Source: a virus
IMG/VR virus record: IMGVR_UViG_3300049727_000045
Location: 1 to 36,874 of that record
Length of the DNA: 36,874 nt
Direction: 5' to 3' (one strand)
Below the pieces are notes generated by a model. It worked only from the letters and a program-made list of their open reading frames with translations, was not told where the DNA came from and did no database searches. The position numbers were made by a program, and so were the translations under genes. Positions 28,971-36,874 of this stretch are shown here, one piece after another. Numbering within the stretch: the first letter of the stretch is position 1; each line of letters starts with the position of its first letter.

Positions 28971-29000
28971 TAAATAACTTGACAGTATGAATTTCCCAAA

Positions 29001-29036
29001 CCCTCAGGTACAATAAGAATAAAACTTATCCGAGGG
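29001..29036 (+). promoter_or_regulatory. Hairpin hiding the ribosome site of the tail fibre gene
   Basis: CCCTC (29001-29005), GG, and ATAAG (29013-29017) pair with CTTAT (29025-29029), CC and GAGGG (29032-29036); A29006 and TACA are bulges. GAGGG is the Shine-Dalgarno site, 6 nt from the ATG at 29043. The stem would block ribosome entry until opened. Confidence 0.5.
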
Positions 29037-29042
29037 TCTTGG

Positions 29043-31034
29043 ATGGCTATCGTCGTATCACAACTCATATCAGCAGCGGTACTTCAACTTCCCTTTGTTG
29101 ACAAACAAGGTGATCCCCTGACCAATGGCGTAGTAACCTTCTACCAATCAGACATGGTTACGTTCAAAAACATCTATTACCAAGCATCTCCTGGAAACTA
29201 TATTGCAGCACCTAATCCTTTAACATTAAGTGGCGCTGGTACTCCAATGGATGTAAACGGCAATGACATCATTCTGTTCTATTATCCATATAGCGAAACT
29301 GATGCGAACATATCGCAGCCATATTTTGTTACCGTTTATGATGAATTTGGTACTTTGCAATTTACAAGATTTAACTTTCCTTGGATTAATGGCGGTGAAA
29401 GTGCAGTCGCAACCGTTGCGACGCTTGAGAATTATGTAATTAATAGCCGTTTTTGGAGAAATATTGGTACATTGGATACTGGAACAATAAATGTTCCTAA
29501 TACTTCGACGGCTATGACTTCTGGAACATCATGGACAACACAATATAATACGACTGGTAACTATTACCATGCAAAATTATGTCCCGATCAGCATGACAGC
29601 TTTAGCATGCCTGACGTCAACTATATTAAAAACTTTAATGGAAACGCTACTGAAACAATTACTTTTAATACATTTACTACGACTAATACCCCTATATTAA
29701 CCGGTGATATTGGTCCTGAATATTATATTAATTTCAATTGTTCAGCAGATACTTCAGGCTCTACATTAAAGGTATTTCAATTTCCAATATCTTTACATTT
29801 AGCAACATTAGCGGCTGAGCCATTTTCATTTACAATTCAAGGTCAAAGTATTTCAGGGACAGCAACTATTGGAATTTATATTTATCAATTCTGTGGGACT
29901 GGAGCGACATCACCAAATCCGGTGCAAATTGGTACAATTACTTTTGGTGCGAATTGGACTAAATTTACTTTGACAGGCAAAACATTTGCTGGAACCGTAG
30001 GTTTAACATTACCATCAGCAAATGGTGATGATGCCTATTATTTACAAATCGCTATGCCAACAGGTTCTACGGCAGGTATATGTAACCTGAACTTCACACT
30101 GCCATCAATCTATTTAAGTTCTACATTAAATGATATTCCTACAAATTCATTTGCGACTTACGACCAGATTGATTCGATTATTAACTCACCAAGAACAGGT
30201 GATATTCGTACATCGATGAATCAATTCTATTATTATGGTTGGGTTCCATTGAATGGTGGAACGATTGGTAATGTTGCATCGGCGGCGAATCCTAGAAATA
30301 ATATTGACGCATGGCCATTGTTTAATTTGCTTTGGAATACTTTCAGTCCTTATGGTGCCACTGTATTTCCTATTTATACGAGCGGCACACAAGCATCAGC
30401 AACAACTTATGGCACAAGTGCTTTACTCGATTGGAATGCAAATAAGGCTATAGCATTATCTAAGATGATGGGTCAAGTTATTCTTGGTAATGTTCCGATG
30501 TCGGCGTTGTTGACTTCTACCGCGTTTATTCTTGGGAATAGTGATACATTTACGGCTTCTAGCTCTAGCGGTTTATTAATTACAACGGCGCAAGCAATCC
30601 AAATGTTCAAAGGTATGCCGATTGTATTTTCAACCACGTCAGGTATTTTACCAACAGGAATTACAGCCAATACCATTTATTATGTCACAGCTGATTCTAG
30701 CTATAATGGAACTACAACATTTCATATATCAACTACTTTTGCGAATGCAATGGCAGGTACTGCTATTAGCTGGACAGATAATGGAACTGCACCTAACACA
30801 ATAAGCTTTGCACCATCTGGTGCAAGCGAAGGTGAATCAGCGCATATACAATTGACTGGTGAGGTTGGTCCACATACGCATCCGAATGTAGTAAATACTA
30901 CAGGAAGCGGGGTAGGAAATATTCCACCAACAGGTAGCGAATTTGCTGGAAATACAGGAACCAACACACCTAACAGCGTTCCCTTTAACGTGATGCAGCC
31001 TTCCACGCTGTACAATATTTTCATGAAGCTCTAA
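29043..31034 (+). CDS. Tail fibre with head-binding N-terminus and collar-like tip
   Basis: A 663-aa protein. The N-terminal 115 residues (LPFVDKQGDPLTNGVVTFYQ ... LTLSGAGTPMDVNGNDIILFYYPY) form the virion-attachment domain seen in many podovirus fibres. The middle is beta-rich. Residues about 509-588 are a copy of the beta module found in the gp4-like protein. The end PHTHPNVVNTTGSGVG...NVMQPSTLYNIFMKL, with an HxH metal site, resembles T4 gp12/collar-type receptor-binding tips. It is likely the main host-recognition protein. Confidence 0.8.
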   Translation: MAIVVSQLISAAVLQLPFVDKQGDPLTNGVVTFYQSDMVTFKNIYYQASPGNYIAAPNPLTLSGAGTPMDVNGNDIILFYYPYSETDANISQPYFVTVYDEFGTLQFTRFNFPWINGGESAVATVATLENYVINSRFWRNIGTLDTGTINVPNTSTAMTSGTSWTTQYNTTGNYYHAKLCPDQHDSFSMPDVNYIKNFNGNATETITFNTFTTTNTPILTGDIGPEYYINFNCSADTSGSTLKVFQFPISLHLATLAAEPFSFTIQGQSISGTATIGIYIYQFCGTGATSPNPVQIGTITFGANWTKFTLTGKTFAGTVGLTLPSANGDDAYYLQIAMPTGSTAGICNLNFTLPSIYLSSTLNDIPTNSFATYDQIDSIINSPRTGDIRTSMNQFYYYGWVPLNGGTIGNVASAANPRNNIDAWPLFNLLWNTFSPYGATVFPIYTSGTQASATTYGTSALLDWNANKAIALSKMMGQVILGNVPMSALLTSTAFILGNSDTFTASSSSGLLITTAQAIQMFKGMPIVFSTTSGILPTGITANTIYYVTADSSYNGTTTFHISTTFANAMAGTAISWTDNGTAPNTISFAPSGASEGESAHIQLTGEVGPHTHPNVVNTTGSGVGNIPPTGSEFAGNTGTNTPNSVPFNVMQPSTLYNIFMKL

Positions 31035-31043
31035 GAGGAAATT

Positions 31044-31403
31044 ATGGCGACTAATATACCACCATTACATTTTGGAAGAGATGACCAGTCTTATAATGCT
31101 TATGCTCCAGCCCCATCTACAGTAAAATATTCTGCAACGATTACCAATGGAAGTGCTACTAATACTACGGTACCTTCTTCCTTTGCTGTATGGCTTGTTT
31201 CATTCAGATACTATCCAAATAATGTCTGGGTTGATGTTTCAGGTGCTACAGCTGCAACTCCAGCTGGTGCCACCTTAGCCTCGACAACTTCAGAAATGAA
31301 TCCAGCATCCTTAACATTAAATGCAGGAACGGTCATCAGCATGATTACGGCTCAGACAGCTGCTGATGTAAGTATTGTTATGTGGCCTGTGAGTTATCCA
31401 TAA
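31044..31403 (+). CDS. Small virion protein (119 aa)
   Basis: Starts MATNIPPLHFGRDDQSYNAY; Thr/Ala/Ser-rich and beta-like, ending IVMWPVSYP. AGAGGA lies just upstream. It lies directly behind the tail fibre in the same transcript and is perhaps a fibre partner or cap. No family is recognised. Confidence 0.55.
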   Translation: MATNIPPLHFGRDDQSYNAYAPAPSTVKYSATITNGSATNTTVPSSFAVWLVSFRYYPNNVWVDVSGATAATPAGATLASTTSEMNPASLTLNAGTVISMITAQTAADVSIVMWPVSYP

Positions 31404-31582
31404 TGCCTAGTCATCAACATGATTTTATGTTCGATGTAAATTTCGCTTTTGGAAATGAAAGTGTATTTACGCTTGTTGATGAAACAGCGGGACAACCTTT
31501 GCCGCCTATTGAAGGATTCTTTTTAACGCTTGCAGGCCCACATTTTGGATTATTAAACGGTCAAGACCTAACATTGCTATAA
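31403..31582 (+). CDS. Small virion-associated protein (59 aa)
   Basis: Starts MPSHQHDFMFDVNFAFGNES, with the start overlapping the previous stop (TAATG). Its end GLLNGQDLTLL resembles the segment LLLNGQNFDLL in the gp10-like protein, so it may mimic or bind that site. Function is otherwise unknown. Confidence 0.5.
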   Translation: MPSHQHDFMFDVNFAFGNESVFTLVDETAGQPLPPIEGFFLTLAGPHFGLLNGQDLTLL

Positions 31583-31591
31583 GGACGAACC

Positions 31592-32860
31592 ATGTCAGAA
31601 AATATTGAACAAATCTATGTAGCCAATCCAATTACGACAAACGCATCTACGGATTTAATGTATTTCGGCCAATCACCTTATGGTGCAGGCGATGATGCTG
31701 CGATGCAATTTGTTAATTTCAATGCGCAGATTGTGGCAAATGGAACTGCTAATCAACTAGGCTATTATGCTTCTACTGGTAATAAGATTTCTCCGATTAC
31801 TGGTGCTAATAATGGTGTTTTAATCACAAGCAATAGCGGCGTTCCTTCTTGGCTTGCTAATGGCACCCCTGGATATATTTTAGTTGCTAACTCTGGCGCA
31901 CCTCCATCTTGGCAATCTCCGGCCAGTGTGGATGGATCTGTGTTGTTGGCTCCTAGTGGAGCGCAGACGATTAATACATATCCTTTGAATGTGAATGGTG
32001 GTGTTTATACGCCTGAGATTTTGGATTCGAATGGTGCGAATTTGTTAACATTTACCACTATAACTAATGCAGTAAATTATATATCTATATTTAATAACGC
32101 TACGACAATGTCACCGATATTAATAGCAATGGGAGCTGATACAAATATAGGCATTGGAATAAGAGCCAAAGGAACGTCTCCGGTAACGCTACAAAATACA
32201 GGGACAAATGTATTAACTGTAAATTCAGGCGCAGGATTTCAGCATACTACGGTAATAGATTTTCCGACAACAGCGGCCGCACAAACAGTTACATTTCCTG
32301 ATGCCACTGGAACAGTAACATTGCTAGGAAATACATCAACAGGAACAGGCTCTGTAGTTCTCGCGAATACACCAACATTAATTACACCTGTTTTGGGCGC
32401 TGCAACTGCGACTAGTATTAATTTTGGTGGTAGTTCTTTAGCGAATTATGTTGCGACTACGGCGTGGACGCCGGTATTTACATTTGCAACACCTGGGAAT
32501 TTGTCTGTCGTTTATTCGGCTCAGAATGCTTATTACATTAGAATTGGCAATCTTATACAAGTTAATTTCTGGGTTGGATTTACACCAACATATACCACTG
32601 CAAGTGGAGCTGCTTTAATCACAGGATTGCCAGTGGCTTCTAATGCCTCTACGAATAATGTTTCAGTTGGAGCTTTAACATCCACCGGTTTAAGTGCTGG
32701 CGCAGCTTCATTGATTCCGTTGGCCGAAATAACTGCCGGTTCATCTTCTATAAATATTAATGGGCAGACGCTAGGAGGAAGTAGTGCTAATTTGACAACT
32801 ACATCATTTGTTTCTGGAGGCGCGTATTTATTAATCGGCTCTATATCCTATATGGTATAA
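31592..32860 (+). CDS. Second tail fibre protein
   Basis: A 422-aa, Ala/Thr/Gly/Asn-rich beta protein. It contains the stretch QTVTFPDATGTVTLLGNTST and VVLANTPTLITPVLGAATAT, a pattern common in the shafts of phage tail fibres. The last 140 residues (WTPVFTFATPGNLSVVYSAQNAYYIRIGNLIQVNFWVGF) form a compact tip typical of receptor-binding ends. Start MSENIEQIYVANPITTNAST with AAGGAC 6 nt upstream. A terminator follows. Confidence 0.75.
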   Translation: MSENIEQIYVANPITTNASTDLMYFGQSPYGAGDDAAMQFVNFNAQIVANGTANQLGYYASTGNKISPITGANNGVLITSNSGVPSWLANGTPGYILVANSGAPPSWQSPASVDGSVLLAPSGAQTINTYPLNVNGGVYTPEILDSNGANLLTFTTITNAVNYISIFNNATTMSPILIAMGADTNIGIGIRAKGTSPVTLQNTGTNVLTVNSGAGFQHTTVIDFPTTAAAQTVTFPDATGTVTLLGNTSTGTGSVVLANTPTLITPVLGAATATSINFGGSSLANYVATTAWTPVFTFATPGNLSVVYSAQNAYYIRIGNLIQVNFWVGFTPTYTTASGAALITGLPVASNASTNNVSVGALTSTGLSAGAASLIPLAEITAGSSSININGQTLGGSSANLTTTSFVSGGAYLLIGSISYMV

Positions 32861-32865
32861 CCCAC

Positions 32866-32904
32866 AGGCGCAATAAGCTCATATCCACGGCTTTTGCGCC
32901 TTTT
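32866..32904 (+). terminator. Rho-independent terminator after the second tail fibre
   Basis: AGGCGCAA (32866-32873) pairs with TTGCGCCT (32894-32901), followed by TTTT with the last stem T. It ends the main structural transcript. Confidence 0.75.
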
Positions 32905-32929
32905 CATCATCAAACAAAAGGATTAATAA

Positions 32930-33154
32930 ATGCTAACATTACAAGAATTACAAACCAAATTAGATGCATTGAATCATCAATTACAACAAAGTGCAACTGA
33001 TTATGTAAAAGCCAAAGATGCATTAGCGCAACAATTAGCCAATCATAATGCTCTCGAAGGTGCCGTGATGCTTACACGCCAAATGGTTGAAGAAGAAAAA
33101 GTTAAAGAAGGTTATATAGAGCCTGTACCTGCAGAAGAAATCCCGGTATCATAA
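32930..33154 (+). CDS. Coiled-coil small protein (74 aa)
   Basis: Starts MLTLQELQTKLDALNHQLQQ; a helix with heptad spacing over residues 3-45 and an acidic, Pro-rich end. AAAGGA precedes the ATG. It is located between the tail fibre and the lysis genes. Unknown role. Confidence 0.55.
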   Translation: MLTLQELQTKLDALNHQLQQSATDYVKAKDALAQQLANHNALEGAVMLTRQMVEEEKVKEGYIEPVPAEEIPVS

Positions 33155-33156
33155 CG

Positions 33157-33229
33157 TTGAAGTTACCTCCATTACTTCAAACACGTGCAGTAGACTTGCG
33201 CTCTTTTCCTTCCGTTTGGGGCGCATTTT
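33157..33229 (+). terminator. Two hairpins, the second terminator-like
   Basis: TTGAAGT (33157-33163) pairs with ACTTCAA (33174-33180). Then TGCGCTC (33197-33203) pairs with GGGCGCA (33219-33225, one G-U pair) and is followed by TTTT. Only four T make it a weak terminator ahead of the lysis genes. Confidence 0.45.
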
Positions 33230-33242
33230 ACAGGGATTTTAA

Positions 33243-33407
33243 ATGAACAAGAAAGTATTTGCTTTTTTATTATTAATTCCTCTTTCTATTATTGCAGTTT
33301 TTATTCATTATGGAATTCATAAACATCCAATTAATGAAACTGTGATTCAATTAGAAACTATTGAAGATATTTCTGGCGATGAAAATGATGACATCGATCT
33401 CGAATGA
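33243..33407 (+). CDS. Membrane protein before lysozyme, holin or spanin candidate (54 aa)
   Basis: MNKKVFAFLLLIPLSIIAVF is a signal-anchor or single membrane helix. The rest is short, soluble and acidic at the end. CAGGGA lies upstream. It overlaps the lysozyme gene, so the two are coupled. Topology (N-in anchor, outside tail) would suit a small holin or an inner-membrane spanin piece; neither can be proved here. Confidence 0.6.
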   Translation: MNKKVFAFLLLIPLSIIAVFIHYGIHKHPINETVIQLETIEDISGDENDDIDLE

Positions 33408-33828
33408 AGAAAAATTGATTCAACAAATTACTGATCATGAAGGTAATATTCCTTACGCTTATCAAGATTCCAAAGGCTATTGGACCATTGGTCGAGGAAG
33501 GATGATCGATAAAAGACTTCACGGAGGAATATCTGATGATGAAAGTCTTTATTTGCTTAATAATGATTTAGCATCCATTCGAAAACAATTAAGTCTATTT
33601 GCATGGTTTAAGCTCCAAGACGAAGTTAGAGCTGGAGTCATTATTGAATTATGTTTTAATATTGGATTTGACAAACTGCTTGATTTCCAAAATATGATTT
33701 GTGCTTTAAAAGTTTTAGATTATAAGAAAGCATCTGCAGCATTAATTGATAGCGCATGGGCTAAAGAAGTTGGCCTCAAACGTTCAAGTGATATGCATCA
33801 TCGCTTACTCTATGGCCTTTATAAATGA
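33388..33828 (+). CDS. T4-type lysozyme (GH24 endolysin)
   Basis: About 146 aa from the ATG at 33388. HEGNIPYAYQDSKGYWTIGRG contains the catalytic triad of T4 lysozyme in its exact spacing: Glu18, Asp27 and Thr33 (E-x8-D-x5-T). It cleaves peptidoglycan glycan chains to release progeny. No signal peptide, so it needs a holin, perhaps the overlapping membrane protein or the 28815 gene. ATGs at 33379 and 33385 are alternatives; none has a good ribosome site, which fits coupling to the overlapping upstream gene. The stop overlaps the next ATG. Confidence 0.87.
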   Translation: MTSISNEEKLIQQITDHEGNIPYAYQDSKGYWTIGRGRMIDKRLHGGISDDESLYLLNNDLASIRKQLSLFAWFKLQDEVRAGVIIELCFNIGFDKLLDFQNMICALKVLDYKKASAALIDSAWAKEVGLKRSSDMHHRLLYGLYK

Positions 33829-34169
33829 ATCATCCTGAACGTATTATTCAAATGAATCTTGTCAACTGGCTCCGACAAAAACATCCTGAGATAAAATTTC
33901 AAGCGAATCTTGCTGAACAAAAATGTACAGCCTCTTGGCGCTCTATATTGCATCGTATGGGTATGCGTAAGGGTGTATCAGACCTTTTCTTTCCGGCTAG
34001 TAATCAAGGATTCAAAGGAATGTGGCTTGAGTTAAAGGCTGACAAAGGCCGTCCATCAAAAGAACAAATAGAATTTATTGAAGATATGAAAAGTGAAGGC
34101 TATGCTGGATTTATTACATTTGGCCATGAAGAATCGGAAGAAAAAATCAAATGGTTCTTTAGTCTTTAA
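33825..34169 (+). CDS. VRR-NUC nuclease
   Basis: A 114-aa PD-(D/E)xK enzyme: GVSDLFFP with Asp53, WLELKAD with Glu69 and Lys71, and RPSKEQIEF carrying the conserved Gln. This is the stand-alone phage VRR-NUC type, possibly a branched-DNA or structure-specific nuclease. ATGA overlap with lysozyme. Its 3' end overlaps the convergent helicase gene by 11 bases. Confidence 0.85.
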   Translation: MNHPERIIQMNLVNWLRQKHPEIKFQANLAEQKCTASWRSILHRMGMRKGVSDLFFPASNQGFKGMWLELKADKGRPSKEQIEFIEDMKSEGYAGFITFGHEESEEKIKWFFSL

Positions 34170-35853
34170 ATATTTTCTTGGTAATATGCAGTCGATTCCA
34201 TTCGTCTTTTTTACAAATAATTTGTATGGGCGTGTAAATCTCACCCTGAATCATTTCTATCATTTTCTCTAAATCGTCCATATAAGGCCAATACTCTGAT
34301 GGATTCGGTATATGTTGCTTTATAAAACGAGCATAGAATAAGTTTTTAGCCTTCTTGGATGAAGGATAATATGATTCGTAGACATCACATCGATTCGTCT
34401 TATATAGAACGTTTAGGATTGGAGGCGATGAGCTTTTTATCCAGTATTTGGCTTCAATGACATCCAGGCAGATTAAATCTGATTGACGATGAAGTTTTGC
34501 GTTTGGATCGATTAGCTCGTATTCACAATGATGGCAATATCGACTTGTGATATCGTTTTGTCTTCCGCACTCTTTGCAAACTTTCCATTCGAAATAATGA
34601 TCGCATCTTTTCTTATCGATGACGCCAATGCAACGTCTTGCTGTCTCTTTATTCATCGTTTCGCAATCATGGCATTTAATACAATAATCGGCATTTTCTT
34701 GGTCTTCAGGTTGAATTGCCTCATTGATTAATGGATCATCTATATCGCCGTGACGATCCAAGTTTCCAGCGTAGTCGAGGACGAGGGCTGAATTTTTTCC
34801 GGGTGACAATCTAAGCACTCTTCCGATCCCTTGAGTGAAGAGCACAAGTGATTCAGTTGGACGCAACCAGGCGCAAACATCAAAATTAGGCACATCAACA
34901 CCAACGAGCAAAGTGGCAACATTAACCAGATAATTGATTCCTCCTCTTTTAGCATCCTCAAGAATTTTCTTACGTTCTTCATGTGGTGTATCTCCAGTTA
35001 TGCAAGCGGATTGTTCTAAGGGTAAAGATCGCATACATTCAGCCGCATGCTTTATTGTTGATGCAAAGATAAAGGCGCCATTACGACCTGATTCAATAAC
35101 AGAAACAATCTCTCTCATTATCTCGCCTGTCAATCTTTCTTTTTGATCAATAGATTTCTGTAAATCCTTATGATTAAATTTACCAGTTTTATCGACACGT
35201 AAATTCTTCATGTCGAAGCTATCGACATTTATTTTGCCGAAGACAGGCTTGACTAGATAATTATTTTTGATAAGCCAATTCATTGGAATGGTGCAAACTT
35301 CTTCTTTGAAATAAGCTTCTTCACCGACGATTGAAATAGATTTACCACGATAAGGTGTTCCTGTGAGCCCAACTACACGAAATGAATATTGTTCTGTTTG
35401 TGCCATTAATCCATAATGATTTAAAATTCTCATATACATGGAGGAATTATCATGCGGATTAATATTATGACTTTCATCAATAACTATCAGATTAAATGGC
35501 TGCCGACTGATGTCGCCTTCATTGCGGATATTTTTGCAAATGGAGTGTGGGGAGGCGAATATTATAGGGTTTTCGAATTCTTTGGAATCAAGGCCAGCAC
35601 AATAAATGCCGCATTGTCCATTCTGGAGTTTATATGTCTCTGCATTTTGTTGTATCAACGTACTGCTCAGCGTCAAACAGAGAGCACGCCATCCAGCACG
35701 CTCGATGATAAGTAGAAGCTCTGCAATAATTAGTGATTTTCCGGCTCCTACACTAGCATTTATAAGCAATGGATGCGTTGTTTCTTTTAAGCGTTTTCGA
35801 AGCTTATCGAGCGCTTCTTGTTGATATGGCCTTAACTTCTTGATGAATGACAA
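34159..35853 (-). CDS. SF2 DNA helicase with zinc-finger C-terminus
   Basis: A 564-aa protein. Motif I NASVGAGKS is at 32-40, motif II DESH at 126-129, motif III TGTP at 164-167, and motif VI QGIGRVLR at about 341-348: a DEAH-type SF2 helicase of the phage recombination/replication kind. After the core, residues 391-443 carry three CxxC-type sites (CIKCHDC, CKECG, CHHC). The frame starts at TTG (35853) with AAGGGAG just ahead and no usable ATG nearby. It overlaps the nuclease gene by 22 bases. It closes the leftward early unit. It probably unwinds or remodels forks together with the Sak4/SSB pair. Confidence 0.85.
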   Translation of the reverse strand: MSFIKKLRPYQQEALDKLRKRLKETTHPLLINASVGAGKSLIIAELLLIIERAGWRALCLTLSSTLIQQNAETYKLQNGQCGIYCAGLDSKEFENPIIFASPHSICKNIRNEGDISRQPFNLIVIDESHNINPHDNSSMYMRILNHYGLMAQTEQYSFRVVGLTGTPYRGKSISIVGEEAYFKEEVCTIPMNWLIKNNYLVKPVFGKINVDSFDMKNLRVDKTGKFNHKDLQKSIDQKERLTGEIMREIVSVIESGRNGAFIFASTIKHAAECMRSLPLEQSACITGDTPHEERKKILEDAKRGGINYLVNVATLLVGVDVPNFDVCAWLRPTESLVLFTQGIGRVLRLSPGKNSALVLDYAGNLDRHGDIDDPLINEAIQPEDQENADYCIKCHDCETMNKETARRCIGVIDKKRCDHYFEWKVCKECGRQNDITSRYCHHCEYELIDPNAKLHRQSDLICLDVIEAKYWIKSSSPPILNVLYKTNRCDVYESYYPSSKKAKNLFYARFIKQHIPNPSEYWPYMDDLEKMIEMIQGEIYTPIQIICKKDEWNRLHITKKIFKD

Positions 35854-36488
35854 ACTCCCTTAAACGAACAACTCCGACAAGCAAAATACAAAGGACTATT
35901 GCTAATCTTAGCAGGAGGTATTTCAGCCTCTGAAATCATTCGAGCCTTATTCTTCAATACATCATAAAAAGCTGCATTAAACAAAACCTTCTCATCATGC
36001 AGCTCACTTGTGTCTTTATTTAAAGCAATAACATAAGCCTCATGAATTCCAGACATTCCCATATATGATTGAACCTGAGCGTAGTAAGTTGGCGACCATT
36101 TTAGTAATCCATCTTTGACGAATATATTAAAACTGGAATTTCTTGCGGTTTTTACTTCGATAATTGCACGAGGCTTCATGAGCATCGCATCAATATGACC
36201 TCTGAATATAGGAATTTCTCGATCACAAAATTCATCCCAATCTCTAACTATCTCCAATCCTGATTGCACAAGAATATCTAGGACCAATCCTTCTAAGCGC
36301 TTACCAATAGCAAAAGTTCTCTGCAATTTACGAGGAATTGGTTCACCAGCTACATTCTTAAATTTGTACCATGTTTGACGCGCACATGGATTGCCAATAG
36401 AGCTAGCGCCGATATAATCTCTAGATGGTGATGCGGCATCTTCCCCTAGAATAGCCGCATCAATTAACTTGGTTAGATGGCCTTTCAT
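35832..36488 (-). CDS. RecB/Cas4-like nuclease with Fe-S cluster
   Basis: A 218-aa nuclease. The catalytic core has GHIDAM (Asp100) and IIEVKTA (Glu111, Lys113), with the helix YYAQVQSYM (Gln138) after it. One Cys in the N-terminal GNPCARQTWY (Cys35) and three at the end (CRSCSFKGVC: 204, 207, 213) form the four-cysteine Fe-S layout of Cas4, AddB and Dna2. It probably resects DNA ends to make single strands for the Sak4/SSB pair. The start ATG at 36488 lies just after the TAA of the SSB-like gene; an upstream TTG at 36512 is less likely. Confidence 0.85.
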   Translation of the reverse strand: MKGHLTKLIDAAILGEDAASPSRDYIGASSIGNPCARQTWYKFKNVAGEPIPRKLQRTFAIGKRLEGLVLDILVQSGLEIVRDWDEFCDREIPIFRGHIDAMLMKPRAIIEVKTARNSSFNIFVKDGLLKWSPTYYAQVQSYMGMSGIHEAYVIALNKDTSELHDEKVLFNAAFYDVLKNKARMISEAEIPPAKISNSPLYFACRSCSFKGVCHSSRS

Positions 36489-36489
36489 A

Positions 36490-36874
36490 TTAAAATGGAA
36501 TGTCGTCTTCAAGAGCAGGAGTAGATATTCGACTATTCCTGGTCAATGCAGAATCATCATTAACGACTTCTCTTGTAGCATATATCTTGGACTCACCTGT
36601 TTTTGATTGAAATCCTGCGGCTGGATGAATTTCACTTACATAATTATAAACTTTACCCTCTTCATTAGGCTTTGTTTGCATGATTTTAATGCCTGCAATC
36701 TTGTTGGCAAACAAATTCAAATCATCATCATTAGGTGGTAAATCACCCGCTGGTTTGGAGATACCAAATAGCTTATAAATAAGCACCATCATATTCAAAG
36801 CTTTGTGACGAACCTTTGGATCTTGATCAAATGCTTTAATCTTTTGGAATGTATGCTGACCTTTGAAATCACCT
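36490..36874 (-). CDS. DUF669/SSB-like ssDNA-binding protein, C-terminal part (continues at 1-300)
   Basis: Bases 36747-36490 encode the last 85 residues of the 185-aa protein begun at 300-1; bases 36748-36874 repeat 1-127. The part ends TPALEDDIPF, the SSB-type acidic tail that docks DNA repair and replication partners. Its downstream neighbour, the Fe-S nuclease, starts right after the stop. The full gene sits between the Sak4-like ATPase and the nuclease. Confidence 0.8.
   Translation of the reverse strand, partial: GDFKGQHTFQKIKAFDQDPKVRHKALNMMVLIYKLFGISKPAGDLPPNDDDLNLFANKIAGIKIMQTKPNEEGKVYNYVSEIHPAAGFQSKTGESKIYATREVVNDDSALTRNSRISTPALEDDIPF
36748..36874. repeat. Right copy of the 127-bp terminal direct repeat
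   Basis: Identical to bases 1-127, most simply an assembly overlap from a circular sequence. Merging the copies gives 36747 bp. Confidence 0.95.

Noticed and set aside
28979-29014. TTGACA and TACAAT ahead of the tail fibre gene
   Set aside because: The spacing is 24 nt, too long for a sigma70 promoter; the second hexamer lies in the hairpin.
1-36874. CRISPR arrays, rRNA, insertion sequences
   Set aside because: No regular repeat-spacer pattern, ribosomal RNA signature or transposase was seen.

Overview
The window is a complete circular phage genome from an assembly. Bases 1-127 are repeated exactly at 36748-36874, so the unique length is 36747 bp, and one gene (the SSB-like protein) runs across the artificial ends. 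The DNA is AT-rich. The morphogenesis genes are of the P22 type: P22-like portal, coat, gp4-like head-tail adaptor, gp10-like hub, ejection proteins and tail fibres. This points to a short-tailed podovirus of a Gram-negative, AT-rich, probably gammaproteobacterial host. A CsrA homologue and a CCA-encoding tRNA-Gln fit such a host. I see no integrase, no CI-like repressor and no DNA polymerase, so the phage looks lytic and dependent on host replication.

Layout as transcription units on the circle. (1) Leftward early recombination unit: from a promoter near 1437, through a 133-aa protein, a Sak4-like ATPase (297-965), an SSB-like protein across the ends, a RecB/Cas4-like Fe-S nuclease (35832-36488) and an SF2 helicase (34159-35853). 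(2) Rightward early unit: from the overlapping promoter at 1421-1448, through a Cro-like regulator, small zinc-ribbon proteins and a TOPRIM-VapE primase-helicase (2630-4465). It is followed by a large inverted repeat around an AT-rich core, a candidate origin (4477-4640). (3) Leftward accessory unit, 9236 down to 5009: about 16 tiny overlapping genes, many with zinc ribbons and several sharing one start cassette, ending in csrA. (4) Rightward late unit from 9396: terminase small subunit, tRNA-Gln, terminase large subunit, portal, a string of tiny basic genes, a beta-rich 334-aa protein, scaffold, coat, gp4-like adaptor, an endonuclease VII family HNH gene, gp10-like hub, ejection proteins, small membrane proteins, tail fibres, lysozyme and a VRR-NUC nuclease. 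A two-gene leftward insert (coiled-coil protein plus AlpA-like regulator, 16500-17275) interrupts the late region.

The main new observation concerns regulation. The two early/late divergence points carry the same 19-bp operator, ATGATA-N7-TATCAT, at 1414-1432 and 9268-9286, each overlapping a well-formed sigma70 promoter. The Cro-like protein encoded next to the first site is the obvious ligand, which would place all four major units under one switch. A second regulator, AlpA-like, sits divergently beside the scaffold/coat promoter with its own palindrome and a long, GC-richer leader RNA. The csrA gene, together with GGA-rich leaders and hairpins that cover ribosome binding sites, suggests an added layer of RNA-level control. 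Functional assignments are from motif recognition by eye; no database search was run.
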